64,000 bases of DNA from Collybia mongolica. Lineage: Eukaryota > Basidiomycota > Agaricomycetes > Agaricales > Clitocybaceae. The stretch lies in assembly GCA_013420905.1 (NCBI GenBank), contig JAAXNY010000004.1:1054001-1118000 (forward strand). The letters run 5' to 3'. Made by a program: the position numbers and the translations under genes. Positions 45,874 through 58,837 of this stretch are shown piece by piece (the stretch's first letter is position 1; every line of letters begins with the position of its first letter). The notes under the pieces are model-generated. The model searched no databases. It was not told the origin of the DNA and saw only the letters and a program-made list of their open reading frames with translations.

Positions 45874-46168
45874 GATGGGGAGAAAGTGACAAGTGTTTTG
45901 GCACTAGGCGGGTGATATTTCGTGTTTACAATTGCAGAGATAAGACTGGCCAGATTCTTACTCTTGGGCGTGGGATGAGATCGGGGCTACATAACAAGCA
46001 TCTGGTGTGCTATCCGCTGACACGACACTTTCTCTTGAACGTGAGAATGCTGGGGCTCCTCGAATCAAGAGGAGCTGTATTGCTTGACATTTTGCTATGA
46101 ATTCTTGAGTAGGCCTTCAAAACAAACCAATACCAGCGTCTGCAGGAAGGGCAGCCTCTCTCTCAGTC

Positions 46169-47397
46169 ATGTCTATCGTATGGCCAACGAAATTTGGATG
46201 GGTTGGCCTCGGAGCCATGGGTTATCCAATGGCGATACAGTTGCGGCGAAAGATGGCCAAGTCAAGCGATCTGTGCATTTTCGACATTAACCATGCTGTT
46301 CTTGAGCGTTTTGTTGAAGAAATGTCGGGGGAAGGTCCGGTCACTATAGTATCGAATGCAAGAGAGGTTGCTGGAAAATCAGTGAGTCGTATAGCGTTGA
46401 CCGTTAACAGCGCCTCACATTTTGAAAGCGCAGGATTTCGTGATTTCAATAGTCCCAGAGGGTGCGTAACGTTCAATCAGATAAGTTTCCATTAACCCGA
46501 CCTGGAATAGGTAGCCACGTGAAAGATGTCTATTTGGATGCCCAAGTGGGATTACTGGCAGCGGGTGATGTGAGGCGTAAGATATTCGTCGATTGGTAAG
46601 TGTCGGGTTGGTTTCTAGATCCCCCACGCTTAATGTACACGAAAGCTCAACAATCGACCCCGCAACATCTTTAGCTGTGGGGAGAGCCGTGTCCACGTCA
46701 CACGAGGACGACCCTCCTAAATTTTACGATGCACCAGTATCAGGAGGAACTCCGGGTGCTGAAAAAGCCACCCTCACCTTCATGGTTGGAGTTGCTGCCG
46801 ACGATCCAACTTTCCCACTTCTGAAAGAGGTCTTTTCGTACATGGGAACCTCCATTAACGCCACAGGGGGTCCCAGCCTTGGTCTGGCAGCCAAGCTAAG
46901 CAACAATTACCTGTCCGGCATGATTGCGTTGGCGACGTCAGAAGCGATGAATCTGGGGATGAGGCTTGGGTTGGACCCCAAAGTCCTCAGCGACTGTTTC
47001 AAGACTAGTTCTGGCGGAAGTTGGGTGAACTCAACCATTAACCCTGTACCGGGTGTTTGCCCGGAGGCTGTTACCAGTAAGGGCTACGAAGGGGGGTTCA
47101 AGGTTAGTTCCACAGTTCATTAACTTTGAAAAGCAGGAGCACTTACATAGTTAGCGAATAGGTACAGCTGATGAAGAAAGACATGACATTGGCAATCGAA
47201 GCAGCCCAGCAAGTTGGTGCAAAACTGGTATTGGGAGATGCTGGATTAGCGGCTTATTCTGCAACTGCAAACGATCCTCGTTGTCGGGATAGAGATTCAA
47301 GGGTGGTCTACAGATGGTGAGGAATGTTCGATCACCTTTCCCATCGCTGACCAGTGTGTCTAGGTTAGGAGGGATAGAGCCTGAGGTTAAGAACTGA
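46169..47397 (+). CDS. 3-hydroxyisobutyrate dehydrogenase family oxidoreductase
   Basis: Six exons (46169-46381, 46434-46461, 46511-46595, 46646-47102, 47162-47316, 47364-47397) give 323 residues. The N-terminal Rossmann fold carries the dinucleotide-binding FGWVGLGAMGYPMA with its GxGxxG. SDFVISIVPEGSHVKDVY follows, then the substrate-binding DAPVSGGTPGAEKATLTFMV and the catalytic-Lys region GLAAKLSNNYLSG, where the Lys in AKLSNN is the expected proton donor. The family oxidises 3-hydroxyisobutyrate to methylmalonate semialdehyde in mitochondrial valine breakdown. Related beta-hydroxyacid dehydrogenases use other substrates. No clear mitochondrial presequence is seen, so the substrate is uncertain. 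Confidence 0.92.
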
Positions 47398-47598
47398 TAG
47401 TGTGGTGATGAAGACGCAACCAGTTTAGAGCAGTGTGCTGGATGAATGGTAAAGCCAAGGTAAAACGGCTGGGACGTGTCTATTAAGAAAGCAGTCAACT
47501 AGATAAAACACAATATTTAATAAATTAAATGAAATGGAAAATCCCGTGTGTTTAATCGAGGAACATGAGTATAATCGATCACACACTGAAATGATGAG

Positions 47599-50500
47599 CT
47601 AACGCCTCGCAGTGGACCACCATTCACCGAGGTCCAAACGCATGAGAAGATGATGCAAAGCATCAGCGCCTCCAACCGGCCTTCGTGCCAGATCATTTCC
47701 AGGTAATGAGCCCTGCAAGGGAATTCTTGACGCCGATATGTTTTTATCAACCAAACCCTTGAGTACTTTCGTCTAATGTAGACAAGTCAACAACTCATGC
47801 TTCAATTCAGAGACAGCACACTCACCAAAGTCAGCATTTTAGCATAAAACTTCTGTGAGACATCTTCAAGCAGGGGCACCGCCTGATATTCTTCCATTCT
47901 GCCTCGGAACAGATCACCAACAACATTTATGAACTCGAGAATTAATTCTAGTGACTGGCGGAGTAGTTCTCCCACTGCCCGTTGACCAGATCGTAAGAGA
48001 CAGGCGCTCAAAATATCGTCCAACAAAGCCGAATGGCTCTTGGCAAGGGCGAACACGTCCGTGAATTCGGGTGAAGCACTGTCACGCCCAATGGGGGCGT
48101 CAGTAGGTGACAACCGAGCGATGAAAGGGTCAAAGTTGCCCCCTATCGCAGTGTCGAATACATATTCTGATAATGCAGATACAAATGACTGTGCCGTGAA
48201 ACGGAAGTGTAGAAGGAGCTTATTCGATGGGGCTAGCGTCGGGAGCAGTGGTTTTGATGTTTGCCTGGTCATGCGAAATAATGCGCTGAGTGCGCTTTCA
48301 ACTGCATAGCAAATAAATATAAGGTTCATGCAAATCATATCAATACTCCTACCTCGCATGAGTCGGATGATAAAGGCGAACATCCTTTGATACTTGGATA
48401 GTACTTCCGGCGTAATAAGGACTTCCAAGGGATGAGGAGGTTTATAATCCATATACAAAAAATCCAATGCTCTGAGTAGGTGGTAGGATTAGTGCTGTCC
48501 GAAGGAAAACTAGGGAGAAAGCCTACTCGATCGCTGGAAATAAAACAGGCTCCAGATTAGGCAAAAACGTATGACATGACAGAGGGACGCACAAAGAGGG
48601 TTGAGCCACTTATCCCTCCCTGCGCCAACAGGCAAGTCACGAATGGCGAAGCCGAGTCGATACTCAGCCTCTTGCTGCACGCGTTTATGTCCACCATCTT
48701 CCTCAAGACGATTTTTTCCAGTCTCGAATGAGTCGACAATAACCGTCCTTAGGAAAAAGCTCAGGTCTGCGCCCACTGGTGGCCACGTTTCACGCTCTAA
48801 AAGGGCAGATGCGAGACCAACAGCCCATGGCAGCTGGTTTTCGCTCGATTTCTTAGGTTTTCGTCGCAGGGACCTGATTGACGTGCTATGGCCCTTACCC
48901 GTCTGGTCTGAATCGGAAAAGAGAGCGGTCGCCAACCGCGATTTGAAAGGAGGCGCCGTGAGAAGTAGATAGGATCGGAGTAGTACGAGGTGTGCTTGAA
49001 AATTTAGTGAATCAGTGGATGATAGGAAAAGGTTTAGGAGTGCGCTCGAGAGCCTAGACGCATGTTGTACAAGTTGAGCGAAAACAAGTGAAGTAAGATG
49101 GGAGAGCGTCGGGGTGATTGGCGGAAGAGATTTTGGAAAAGAATCTATATATATTTGGAGTGACTGGAAGGATGTATTTTCCTTATCCATCGGGGTGGCC
49201 GTTCCGATGTTCGATCCTGGTTCAAGATCGAAGATTTTAAAGAGGGAAAATACCTGATTATCTCCACCGGTGGTGGGGATAAAGGGTGGCAGTGGGTATT
49301 CTGACTTTCCTCCGGGGATGCTAAGTGCCAGTGTATCACCAGCCCATGCCGCTTCGATTTCAGACTCTTTCCAAAACCATCTGATAAATTCTTGTGACAC
49401 TGTGCGCTTCAGGATTGGATGATCTGGTTGTGCTGCCTGGAGGAGAACTAGGGATTTTTGCGCCGCTGGTAGAATGTCAAGTAGCTCAGGTGGGAAGAAT
49501 TCAGGGAATTTATCTTCTAGATATTCGATAGTTTCGAAAAGGTCATCTTGCTTTTCCTGTTCCTCGTCTTCTAATGAATACTGGTCAGGTCTTTCTCCAA
49601 CGACTCGTGACACCTTTTTCACCGGGTCAAGGCCATAGCCGACAGATCGCGAAACATGTTGGAAATATTCGTGAGATGTGTTTGTCAAGATATACGCAAA
49701 AATGGCAATGATGATCTTTGGAGACTGACGCTCGAGATGGGTATTGAGATGGTCATATATATGCGATAGCAGAGGAACGGGTGCAGAGTCAAATGTGGGG
49801 TAGTTTCCAGGGAGTTTCGTATATTCCTAAATTGAAATGTGGACATTTCTTCAATAAGCGATCAATTTCTGAGGACGCACTCGATGGTATAGAGCTGATA
49901 AAGCTACCAGAATGTCTTCGTAGATCCCATATTGCATCCATATCGCGGATAGCGTAAGATACCCTGTAGTAGGCTGGTCGTACAGTGGGGGGCAACGGGC
50001 GAGACGGTCGCGTAAATAGGATATCGTGGTGGACAGGGTATGGGCATATGCATGGACGGTGGGACCTTCTCGTGCAGATCTTGGCAACTATGAGAAGTTG
50101 AACATACTTTAGGCGTCAAAGAAACACTACCTAGCGCGTAATTTTGCTAAAAGCACCTCTAAGCGTCGAAGGAGGGTTCCAATAATTATGAATCGCGAGA
50201 TGAGGCTAGAAGCGAATTCGATTAGAGCACGCCGCAAGGGGGGGCCGAGGCTCACCTTTGGCTAACAACTTCATCTTTTCCATCCACAAGCAGAAATCCT
50301 TGATTTCCTTCCTCGACACCAGATTGCACAAACCGTTCTTCTGACGCGTCCCATACATGAAATATTGAGGATGCACCCAAAACCGTCATTTTTAGAGCAT
50401 CCAAAAGTTCTGTTTGGGTGACATACACCATTATTTTCGTAGGGTCATTTAATCGGGGTTGTACGCTGGAGAGTTTTGAGTTTATAGAATTAAGGTGGGC

Positions 50501-50989
50501 ATTTTGTACCTACTGGTATCTGGCAGCGGCGAACACGAGACTCTCTTGTTCTGAGAGAAACCCCGTTGAAGACGCAGCCGTTTGGTGTGCGGAACGTAGG
50601 CGATCCCAGGACAGCGCTTGACTCTAAATATTATAAGATATGCTGGGAGAAGTAAACGTGGCGAAAATACACACTCGGATACCCGGATTATGCATCATCG
50701 CATCGTACCAGACGGTTGAACTGGGCTTGGGAAGCGGAGGTGGTCCCTGATATGGTGCCGAAACGATGCCTGCAAGTTCAAGAGGAAGCACAGGAAGGGA
50801 TGAAGGAGTGTACGAATGCATAGACGCAAGTTTTAACGTGTGCATTATTGGGTTCTGTGGCTTGTCGACCAGGCGAGGAACGAAGAAACGGGTTTCAATT
50901 TTGGGGAGCTGGTTTGAATCTTTCACTGGGTCTACTGGTGAATCCAGAGATAGTGTGTTGAAGTCATTGAAGTCGTAGAAAGTGTCCAT
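47599..50989 (-). CDS. Gamma-tubulin complex component (GCP/Spc97-Spc98 family)
   Basis: Ten exons: 50675-50989, 50514-50623, 50256-50465, 50131-50205, 49881-50079, 49827 boundary then 48593-49826, 48527-48533, 48353-48471, 47826-48301, 47599-47772. They give 972 residues. The N-terminal GRIP1-like half includes VFAAARYQ-type helices and SLISRFIIIGTLLRRLEVLL, then PLLSHIYDHLNTHLERQSPK and IIIAIFAYILTNTSHEYFQ. The C-terminal gamma-tubulin-binding half begins near ALDFLYMDYKPPHPLEVLIT and continues with VLSKYQRMFAFIIRLMRVES. The length and divergence suggest a GCP5/GCP6-type subunit that helps assemble the microtubule-nucleating ring. Exon 7 is only 7 nt, joining SI-E in PLSIEALDF. Confidence 0.82.
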
Positions 50990-51324
50990 GCTGGAATAAA
51001 GAAAAAAATACGGGGCAACACGGTTTATACCCGTCACGCGTACCAACGACGCGACTGAGGATGATTCATTTTGAGATGATCTGCCCGATGATGCTTACCT
51101 AAGCGGCTACTTTCACATTGACTCATTTTCCGCACAAGTAACTTGAAAATACTTTATTTAATGCAAAGAATGAGGTAATGTTACAGGTGAAAGTATATAA
51201 TAACAAGGAGAGATAAGTAGGCATACAGTAGTAACTAGAGAGGATGATATCAAAGTAGTCCAAGGACAGTTCCTACCCTACAAAAATTGGCGATGAACCA
51301 GGGAATATATATCAGGCAAGAACA

Positions 51325-51939
51325 TCAGTCGCAGATACCATCGTTGAGCATAGCGCCACAACGGGTGCACCTAACCCGCCTATCCAACAAGCAGAGCCCA
51401 ATTCCCAGTGGGAACCAAAATACTGCAGCGAGAATACCTGTGGTTGAGAAAGTGGTAAGGTGGATTTCAACAGGGAGCAAAGGGAACGGACCAAGAATCC
51501 CATAGTTTGTGTGTGGGACATGTGCCCCTGCCTGGAGACATATCATCTCGGGATGATCAGGTGGTAGTAGTGATACGACATGTTCTTGGGTTGCGGGATG
51601 TGTGTAGTGATACACAGTTGGCGATTGTATGAAGGCAGGTTGAGTCGAATGTGAAGGGCCCACTATGTAGCCCTGGATGGGTGGTGAATCGAGGGATGGA
51701 GGATGCTTGGTGTCTAGTGTCGTTGGGGTGGGCTTAGGATTTGGTGTGGAAGGGCCTAGTTCAATTGCGTGGTTCAATTCACCACAATGGGGAATGTTCG
51801 AAGGATTACTGACCGTCCCTTGCACTTTCCATAGCAGAGTCATACGAGGGAGGATGTTCCGGTGGTGTCCCTATTGCCTGATATCACCCGTTCCAGTAAG
51901 CGTTGAAACAACTACATGAAGATCGGCGCAGCTTACCAT
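51325..51939 (-). CDS. BRI3-like (brain protein I3) small membrane protein
   Basis: Four exons (51937-51939, 51814-51877, 51492-51755, 51325-51437) give 147 residues. A Pro-rich cytosolic tail with PPEHPPSYDSAME (PPxY-like, a possible WW-domain ligand for NEDD4-type ligases) precedes the membrane anchor ILGILAAVFWFPLGIGLCLL. A short Cys-rich end follows, RRVRCTRCGAMLNDGIC. This tail-anchor-CxxC layout matches the BRI3/LITAF-like group of endolysosomal proteins. The ATG stands alone as the first exon, directly followed by GTAAGC. The third intron (51438-51491, 54 bp) is a multiple of three and could be retained without frame loss. It is divergent from PRMT1. Confidence 0.8.
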
Positions 51940-52277
51940 TGTATTATTGTGTTCTGGGTCAACAATCATGTCACAGTGACGGAGCTTTATAAGTTGTTCG
52001 ACTGCAACTGCGGAGACAGGAGATCGGGAGACAAATATGAATTAAGTGAAAGTCGGGTGAACCTAAAAAGCCTGCGCAGATGCGGCAGTGCGACGCACCA
52101 TGCAGTCGTGTCCGCACGTGACGGTCTATATTTGGTCGCGTACTCGCTTATTTGGTCTCCGTTTTAGGAATCTGCGATTTTTTTGAGCAAGAGCATTTTT
52201 TGAATCCGAATTCCGATACGTTCAGATTCCTTCCTCTCCACCTACTCCATCAATCCCCCCGTACAACTTTCCCGATA

Positions 52278-53836
<1,559 letters not shown>

Positions 53837-54347
53837 TTGTATTTACATCGCTGCATTTTGATTGTCTCAACACATTCACACACGAAATTTACCCCAAAAC
53901 ACACCTAATCGTGTATTGCATTCTAATCCAACTTCAACTCTGGACATAATGCTGCTCTTTATCTTGCTTGCTCTATATCCTTATCTCCTTTTAACTCCGC
54001 GCAGGTATTAATCACGATTATCGATATCCGACTAGATCTGTCTTGTTTTCGTCTGTCGCTTTTGTTAGGTTCATCTTTTGGGTATCTAGATCATCTTACG
54101 TTGATCATCACTGACAGAATATGCATGCTATTAAACCTATCAACTATTTTGATGCTGAGCTCATAAAAAAAATTGGCTGTGAACGGCAGTGAGTTGAAAA
54201 TGGTGTGTTTATACTCAAAGGCGTCAAATGTACAAATGATTCCGCTATGTACCTCCACAATAGCTATGGATATAATAGTCATTCCAGGTTGTATAGGGAA
54301 CAAAGCAAAAGGGAGATGGACGGATATGAATAGATACGGACCATAAA
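53837..54347. other. Convergent 3' intergenic region
   Basis: AT-rich sequence between the PRMT1 stop and the stop codon of the split F-box/LRR gene, which faces it. No gene was seen. Confidence 0.45.
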
Positions 54348-54755
54348 TTAGGAGGTGGGCGTTAATACGAGTGGGACATGTGCAACGCTCGACCGATGAA
54401 GATATGGCTTTCCTCTGTTCGCTATAAAACCCCACATAGAGAGGGACAGGAGCAGAGCACAGAAGAGAATCATCCGCATCTCTTCCCCTGCCGACGACCT
54501 CTCGATTATCAAGCTAAGGATGCCCCTGAATCCCGTCTTCCGCCTCCCAGGGAAACTCAACGGTCGCAGGTCACTCACGTACCGCTTGGAGCTCGAAGAG
54601 ATACCAAGGCCCCATGGCCAGATCAGTCGGAAATGCTCAAGGCCATTGAGACTCAGGGGGAGGCCATGTTGGTCACACGTCAGCGTGAAAGAGCCAGAGG
54701 CTCGCGCTGGGAAAGGGAAAGGGAGGTAGGGGAGAGCAAAAGGGAGCGGGAGGGG
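54348..54755 (-). pseudogene. F-box/LRR gene, 3' part cut off by a transposon
   Basis: The minus strand reads on, in frame, from the gene part ending at 61629: LPLPFALPYLPFPFPARASG, SFTLTCDQHGLPLSLNGLEH, FRLIWPWGLGISSSSKRYVS and SDLRPLSFPGRRKTGFRGIL. It ends in a probable membrane anchor (EEMRMILFCALLLSLSMWGF) and a stop at 54348. Such a C-terminal tail with a final hydrophobic helix is known from related Agaricomycete LRR proteins. Without the element the two halves form one continuous frame, so the break is due to the insertion alone. Confidence 0.85.
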
Positions 54756-54793
54756 CCCACCGGACTTCGGGCCAAATCATACGTGGCCAATAT
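54756..54793 (+). repeat. CACTA-like element left terminal inverted repeat
   Basis: Reads CCCACCGGACTTCGGGCC and on to AATAT. It matches the reverse complement of 61591-61628 at 34 of 38 positions. Confidence 0.85.
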
Positions 54794-54991
54794 TTTGTTT
54801 ATACCTGTTGTATTTACGCTGTATTGCCAAAATATTTGCCAGCTGTATTCGACCTCCATTACTTCGACAATATATCATGTATTGTTCCTATATTTCCTGG
54901 CTACCACTGCTCTGAGGACTTGTAATTGAGAGAGGGACTTTTATCTGTAAGTGTGATCACACCACCCCCGCTTTTTTGTTCCACAACGTCT

Positions 54992-57900
54992 ATGACCAAA
55001 GCCGACAACCAACCATGCTGGTGCAAATGCACCATCTGTCTCACTACGGATATCCAGGGTACTCTGCAGACTCAGCGTACGTCTCGAAGACACTGCGAAG
55101 CCGGCGATGTAAAACTCGGACTACCTCGAGGAACGACTTGGGAACGCGCTCCAACTGCAACGGCTGGCATGCCACAGCATACTGATCATTACCTCAATGA
55201 CGACGGCTTCGGAGATGATGATTCAAGTGAAGAAGAGGCTGGTTGGGACTTTGGCATGGACTGTGATGTTCAGGTCGAAGGTTTGGCAGAACCGCGAGGT
55301 GGAAGCGTTAGCAGCGAGTTTCGTTGGCTTGCAGAGGAGCAGCTGGGACCTGACGGATACGGAATGGTGTTTAGCTCGGATTCAGAGTTTGAAGAAGAAA
55401 CCGACGAATGTTATGCCTCTACAGCTGAGAGTCATTTTGAACAAGACTCGGACTCACAATCGGACTGCAATTCGAGCTTGGATTTTGGTCAAGATCCCAT
55501 CGAGAACATTGCCGATGACCCCCTTTTCTCCTCTCGACATGAATTGTTCAATGGCTATGCACCTGAAGACGGCCTGCTTGAAGATATGGAACGAGAGTTG
55601 CCTTGGGCCTTCGATGATCACCCTGCCATTCGAAATGCGTATTTGCGTGTTTTTCTAGGGGTCGCTTTTGATGGTATGACCCACAGAGCTGCATCTCTCA
55701 TGCTGGATGGGTATTCCAATGTGTTTAATGCCAGCGTTGCTGCCGGCCTTGACTTTCCAGGTGCTGACAGTTTCGCCAGGACAATTCGTACAGTGGAGAA
55801 ACGGCTGGGTGTCTTGACGGAGGGATTCATCATTTATCTCATCCTCTGCCCGACGTGTTGGGCGACGCATCATCCACACCTATTACCTCTACTGGATTCC
55901 CCATACTGCTCAAACGGCGATTGTTCCGACACCATATACACCACAAAGCGGCTCTCTGATGGGACAGAGAAACGAACACCTCTTCTCATCCTTCCATACG
56001 TTCCGCCCTCGCGTGCGATTCAGAGGCTATGCCTACGACCGGGAAAAGTCGCACAATGGCAACACTGGAGGCAAGTTGGTGACGAACCTGGAGTCAGGGC
56101 GCCAACTACGGATCGAGGCTTTGCTGCCTACACGGATTCTGACAGACTATTACACGATGTCACGGATGCATGGGGATGGCGAGCTATACAGGCAGGACTA
56201 GAACGCCGTCGCAATGGCGCCTGGGAAGTTCGTGATGTGAATGTACTCGAGAAAGCGCAGCAGTTCGTTGCTCTGCCGAATGGCCTCGTGTTGCAGATGA
56301 ATATTGACTGGTATCTACATTCGTCTTTAAGTTTACTAGTGCTTACTTCTGATTGCTATATAGGTTCCAGGCTGTCAAAACTGGTACTCACTCAACGGGA
56401 GCCCTGTATATCACGATTTGTAACAATCCTCGCACGGTACGTTACTTACGTGAAGAAACCATTCTGGTTTTTGTTTTCCCCCCCACGCCAGGGGAACCTT
56501 CGTTACAACAACTTAACAAGCCATTCGACTTATTTGTTCGAGACCTCAAAGCTTTGTACAATGGTGTGGCAATCTAGTGTTTTTTCTGGGACATACCTGA
56601 ACTGGACTTTTTAGGGATGGAATTTCGAGTACACGGAAGCCCCAATGTTGAACTGTTTCATGCCCAACTGGAGGCTGATGTGTCGGATCTTCCAGCAAGT
56701 CGCAAACTCAATGGGCTACAGGGCTTTACGTCCATCCATTTTATGAGTCCTGCATGTAAGGCTACGTTCTACAGTCTTACAGATCCGGAAGCTTTGAAGC
56801 CAGCAGGTAGGTAGCATTTGGCTCCGTTTTTAATATTGTGGTCTGACCCAATTTCAAGTGTGCGAGGAACGTGATCCATGGCGCTACCTCAAATATGCCT
56901 TCCACACTCGTGATGTTAACGAAGAAATCGCTGAAGAGATTCATCGACGCAGGGGCATTCGTTACAGCGCCATCCATGAACTAGTTAACTGGGCTCCAGG
57001 ACGTTCATCCCTGTTGGACTTCATGCACTTATTCTTTCTCTGTGAGCTCTGACTTTCGACTCCTAAAATATCAATGAACCAGGAATTTAGGTATTATCAA
57101 GCACTCCACGAAAAGCATACTATATGAGAATGGGATGCTAAATTCAAGGGCCATGGGAAAGATGTCCGATTTTTTTGAGAACCTTATCTGGCCTTGCTCC
57201 ATTGGTCGTCTTCCTCCATCTGTATGTCGCAACTTCTTAACTATTAAATTTCTCATACCAATTTAACATCAGATTGCGCGTGCGACTGGCTCTATCAAAG
57301 CGGATCAATGGAAATCTCATAGCGCTATTTTTTTTGTTGCTCTGTTCATTGCTTGGGAGATTAATGGAAAAATCCCAGATAGAGACGCTCCACCTCCAGC
57401 CAAGGGTACGAAAATCGAAAGAAAAATGATCTCTCAGCAAAAGCTTGTCCACACCCGCTGTCGAGCACATCTTCTTGCGCAGAATCCAGATATGCCGCCT
57501 GACGAGTTACCAGAATTTGAAGACAGCAAGATGGACCGTTCCCTCCGTCGGCATTATGATGTTGTGCTGAATATATGTGCCGCCCGACGTATACTTAGCT
57601 CCCATGCCATCAGCCCCACGGAGATAAGGCGAGGCTGTGGTTCACTTAACCATTCAATACAGCTGTTGGCACGAATGAAAGCTCACCTAACACCATATTT
57701 TCATCTTGCGATACACCTTGAAGACCAATTCTTGCGCTATGGGCCATCCCCCGGTTTTGGCACCTACCCGTATGAACGAAATAATGGGACACTCGGGCGA
57801 TTCAATCAAAATGGGCATTCAGGTGGAGAAATTGAAGGAACGATGATGCGGGGCTGGTGGAAAACCACGTTCATTCAGGAGCTCGTGCGTATCTTGAAAT

Positions 57901-58830
57901 ATATTGTTCATATACTTGTTGTTCTGATGGCACTTAAGATATCACACTTAGAGCGGCTGACGCGGCCTCTCGTTAAGGAGGATCAGGATTCAGTTGATCT
58001 GCTCAAGTCATACCTGCACGGTGGCACTTCGGAACGACGTGGTACACTCCAAAATTATATTGACCGAATCGAAGCTGAATCAAACCCGGGTAAACTCAAG
58101 CTATAAAATGTGTAACAGGTTTAACTCAACCTCTGCAGATCATATTGACTTTCCACGGTACCACAACATTGTCCAATTACGCACTCTGGGTTATGGGTAT
58201 TATAGCCTTCTTTATGAATATCTTCGCCATGCTTGGTCCGTGGACCTTGATCTCATCAGTAACACGACTCCCGCTACTCACCAGTCTCAGGCTGCTTTTT
58301 TCGGTGATGTTAAGTCATACACACACATCTGGCTGGCGAAGCGACGATACGGAGCAGCAACATCTGCCCGTGGCCGATCTGCGCAATACGCCTATATTGA
58401 TGGACGCACACCTGTACTAATTGATTATATTTTTCAAGCATCGATTACACACAATACTGTTCACTTAACATCAACCGTCGCAATTGTCCGCAAGTTCAAA
58501 ACCAGTGAAATCACTTCAAGAATGGAGTTTCCTTGGTCCTTACGGTATGTACTGAAGCTTAAAGAATTTTCTAAGCTCATCCCCATCAAGGGCCGTGGAC
58601 CTGGCGGTCGATGTTTGGGATGCAGGGGATTTAGCTCAACCTGAGGCTGTTGCCATCAGCCGTCTCTCTGGGCATTTCATTTTGGCACCAGTGACTGTCG
58701 TGCAACGGAATCTTTGGATCACAGTTGCTTTTGATCATGTCAGTGCTGTTGAATTGTTTCTCTTTCTTAGCTAATGTAATTCTAGGATAAACCTGAAGAC
58801 GATATTGATATCACAGACGATTGTAACTAA
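54992..58830 (+). CDS. Tnp2-like transposase of the CACTA-type element
   Basis: Ten exons: 54992-56310, 56364-56563, 56615-56806, 56859-57041, 57091-57221, 57273-57884, 57939-58089, 58139-58544, 58591-58738, 58786-58830. They give 1,128 residues. The N-terminus has a Cys/His cluster (CWCKCTIC, then RRHCEAG) and an acidic region. The catalytic part shows LVLQMNIDWFQAVKTGTHST with the first expected Asp, NNPRTVRYLREETILVFVFP, DLPASRKLNG, NWAPGRSSLLDFMHLFFL and GTYPYERNNGTLGRFNQNGH. This order is known from basidiomycete Tnp2/CACTA transposases. No stop or frame break was found. The third catalytic residue cannot be fixed by eye. Confidence 0.85.
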
Positions 58831-58837
58831 TATAATG

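Noticed and set aside
54378..54929. 183-codon plus-strand open frame rich in Arg/Glu
   Set aside because: Antisense of the displaced F-box/LRR C-terminal coding plus the transposon end; no independent support.
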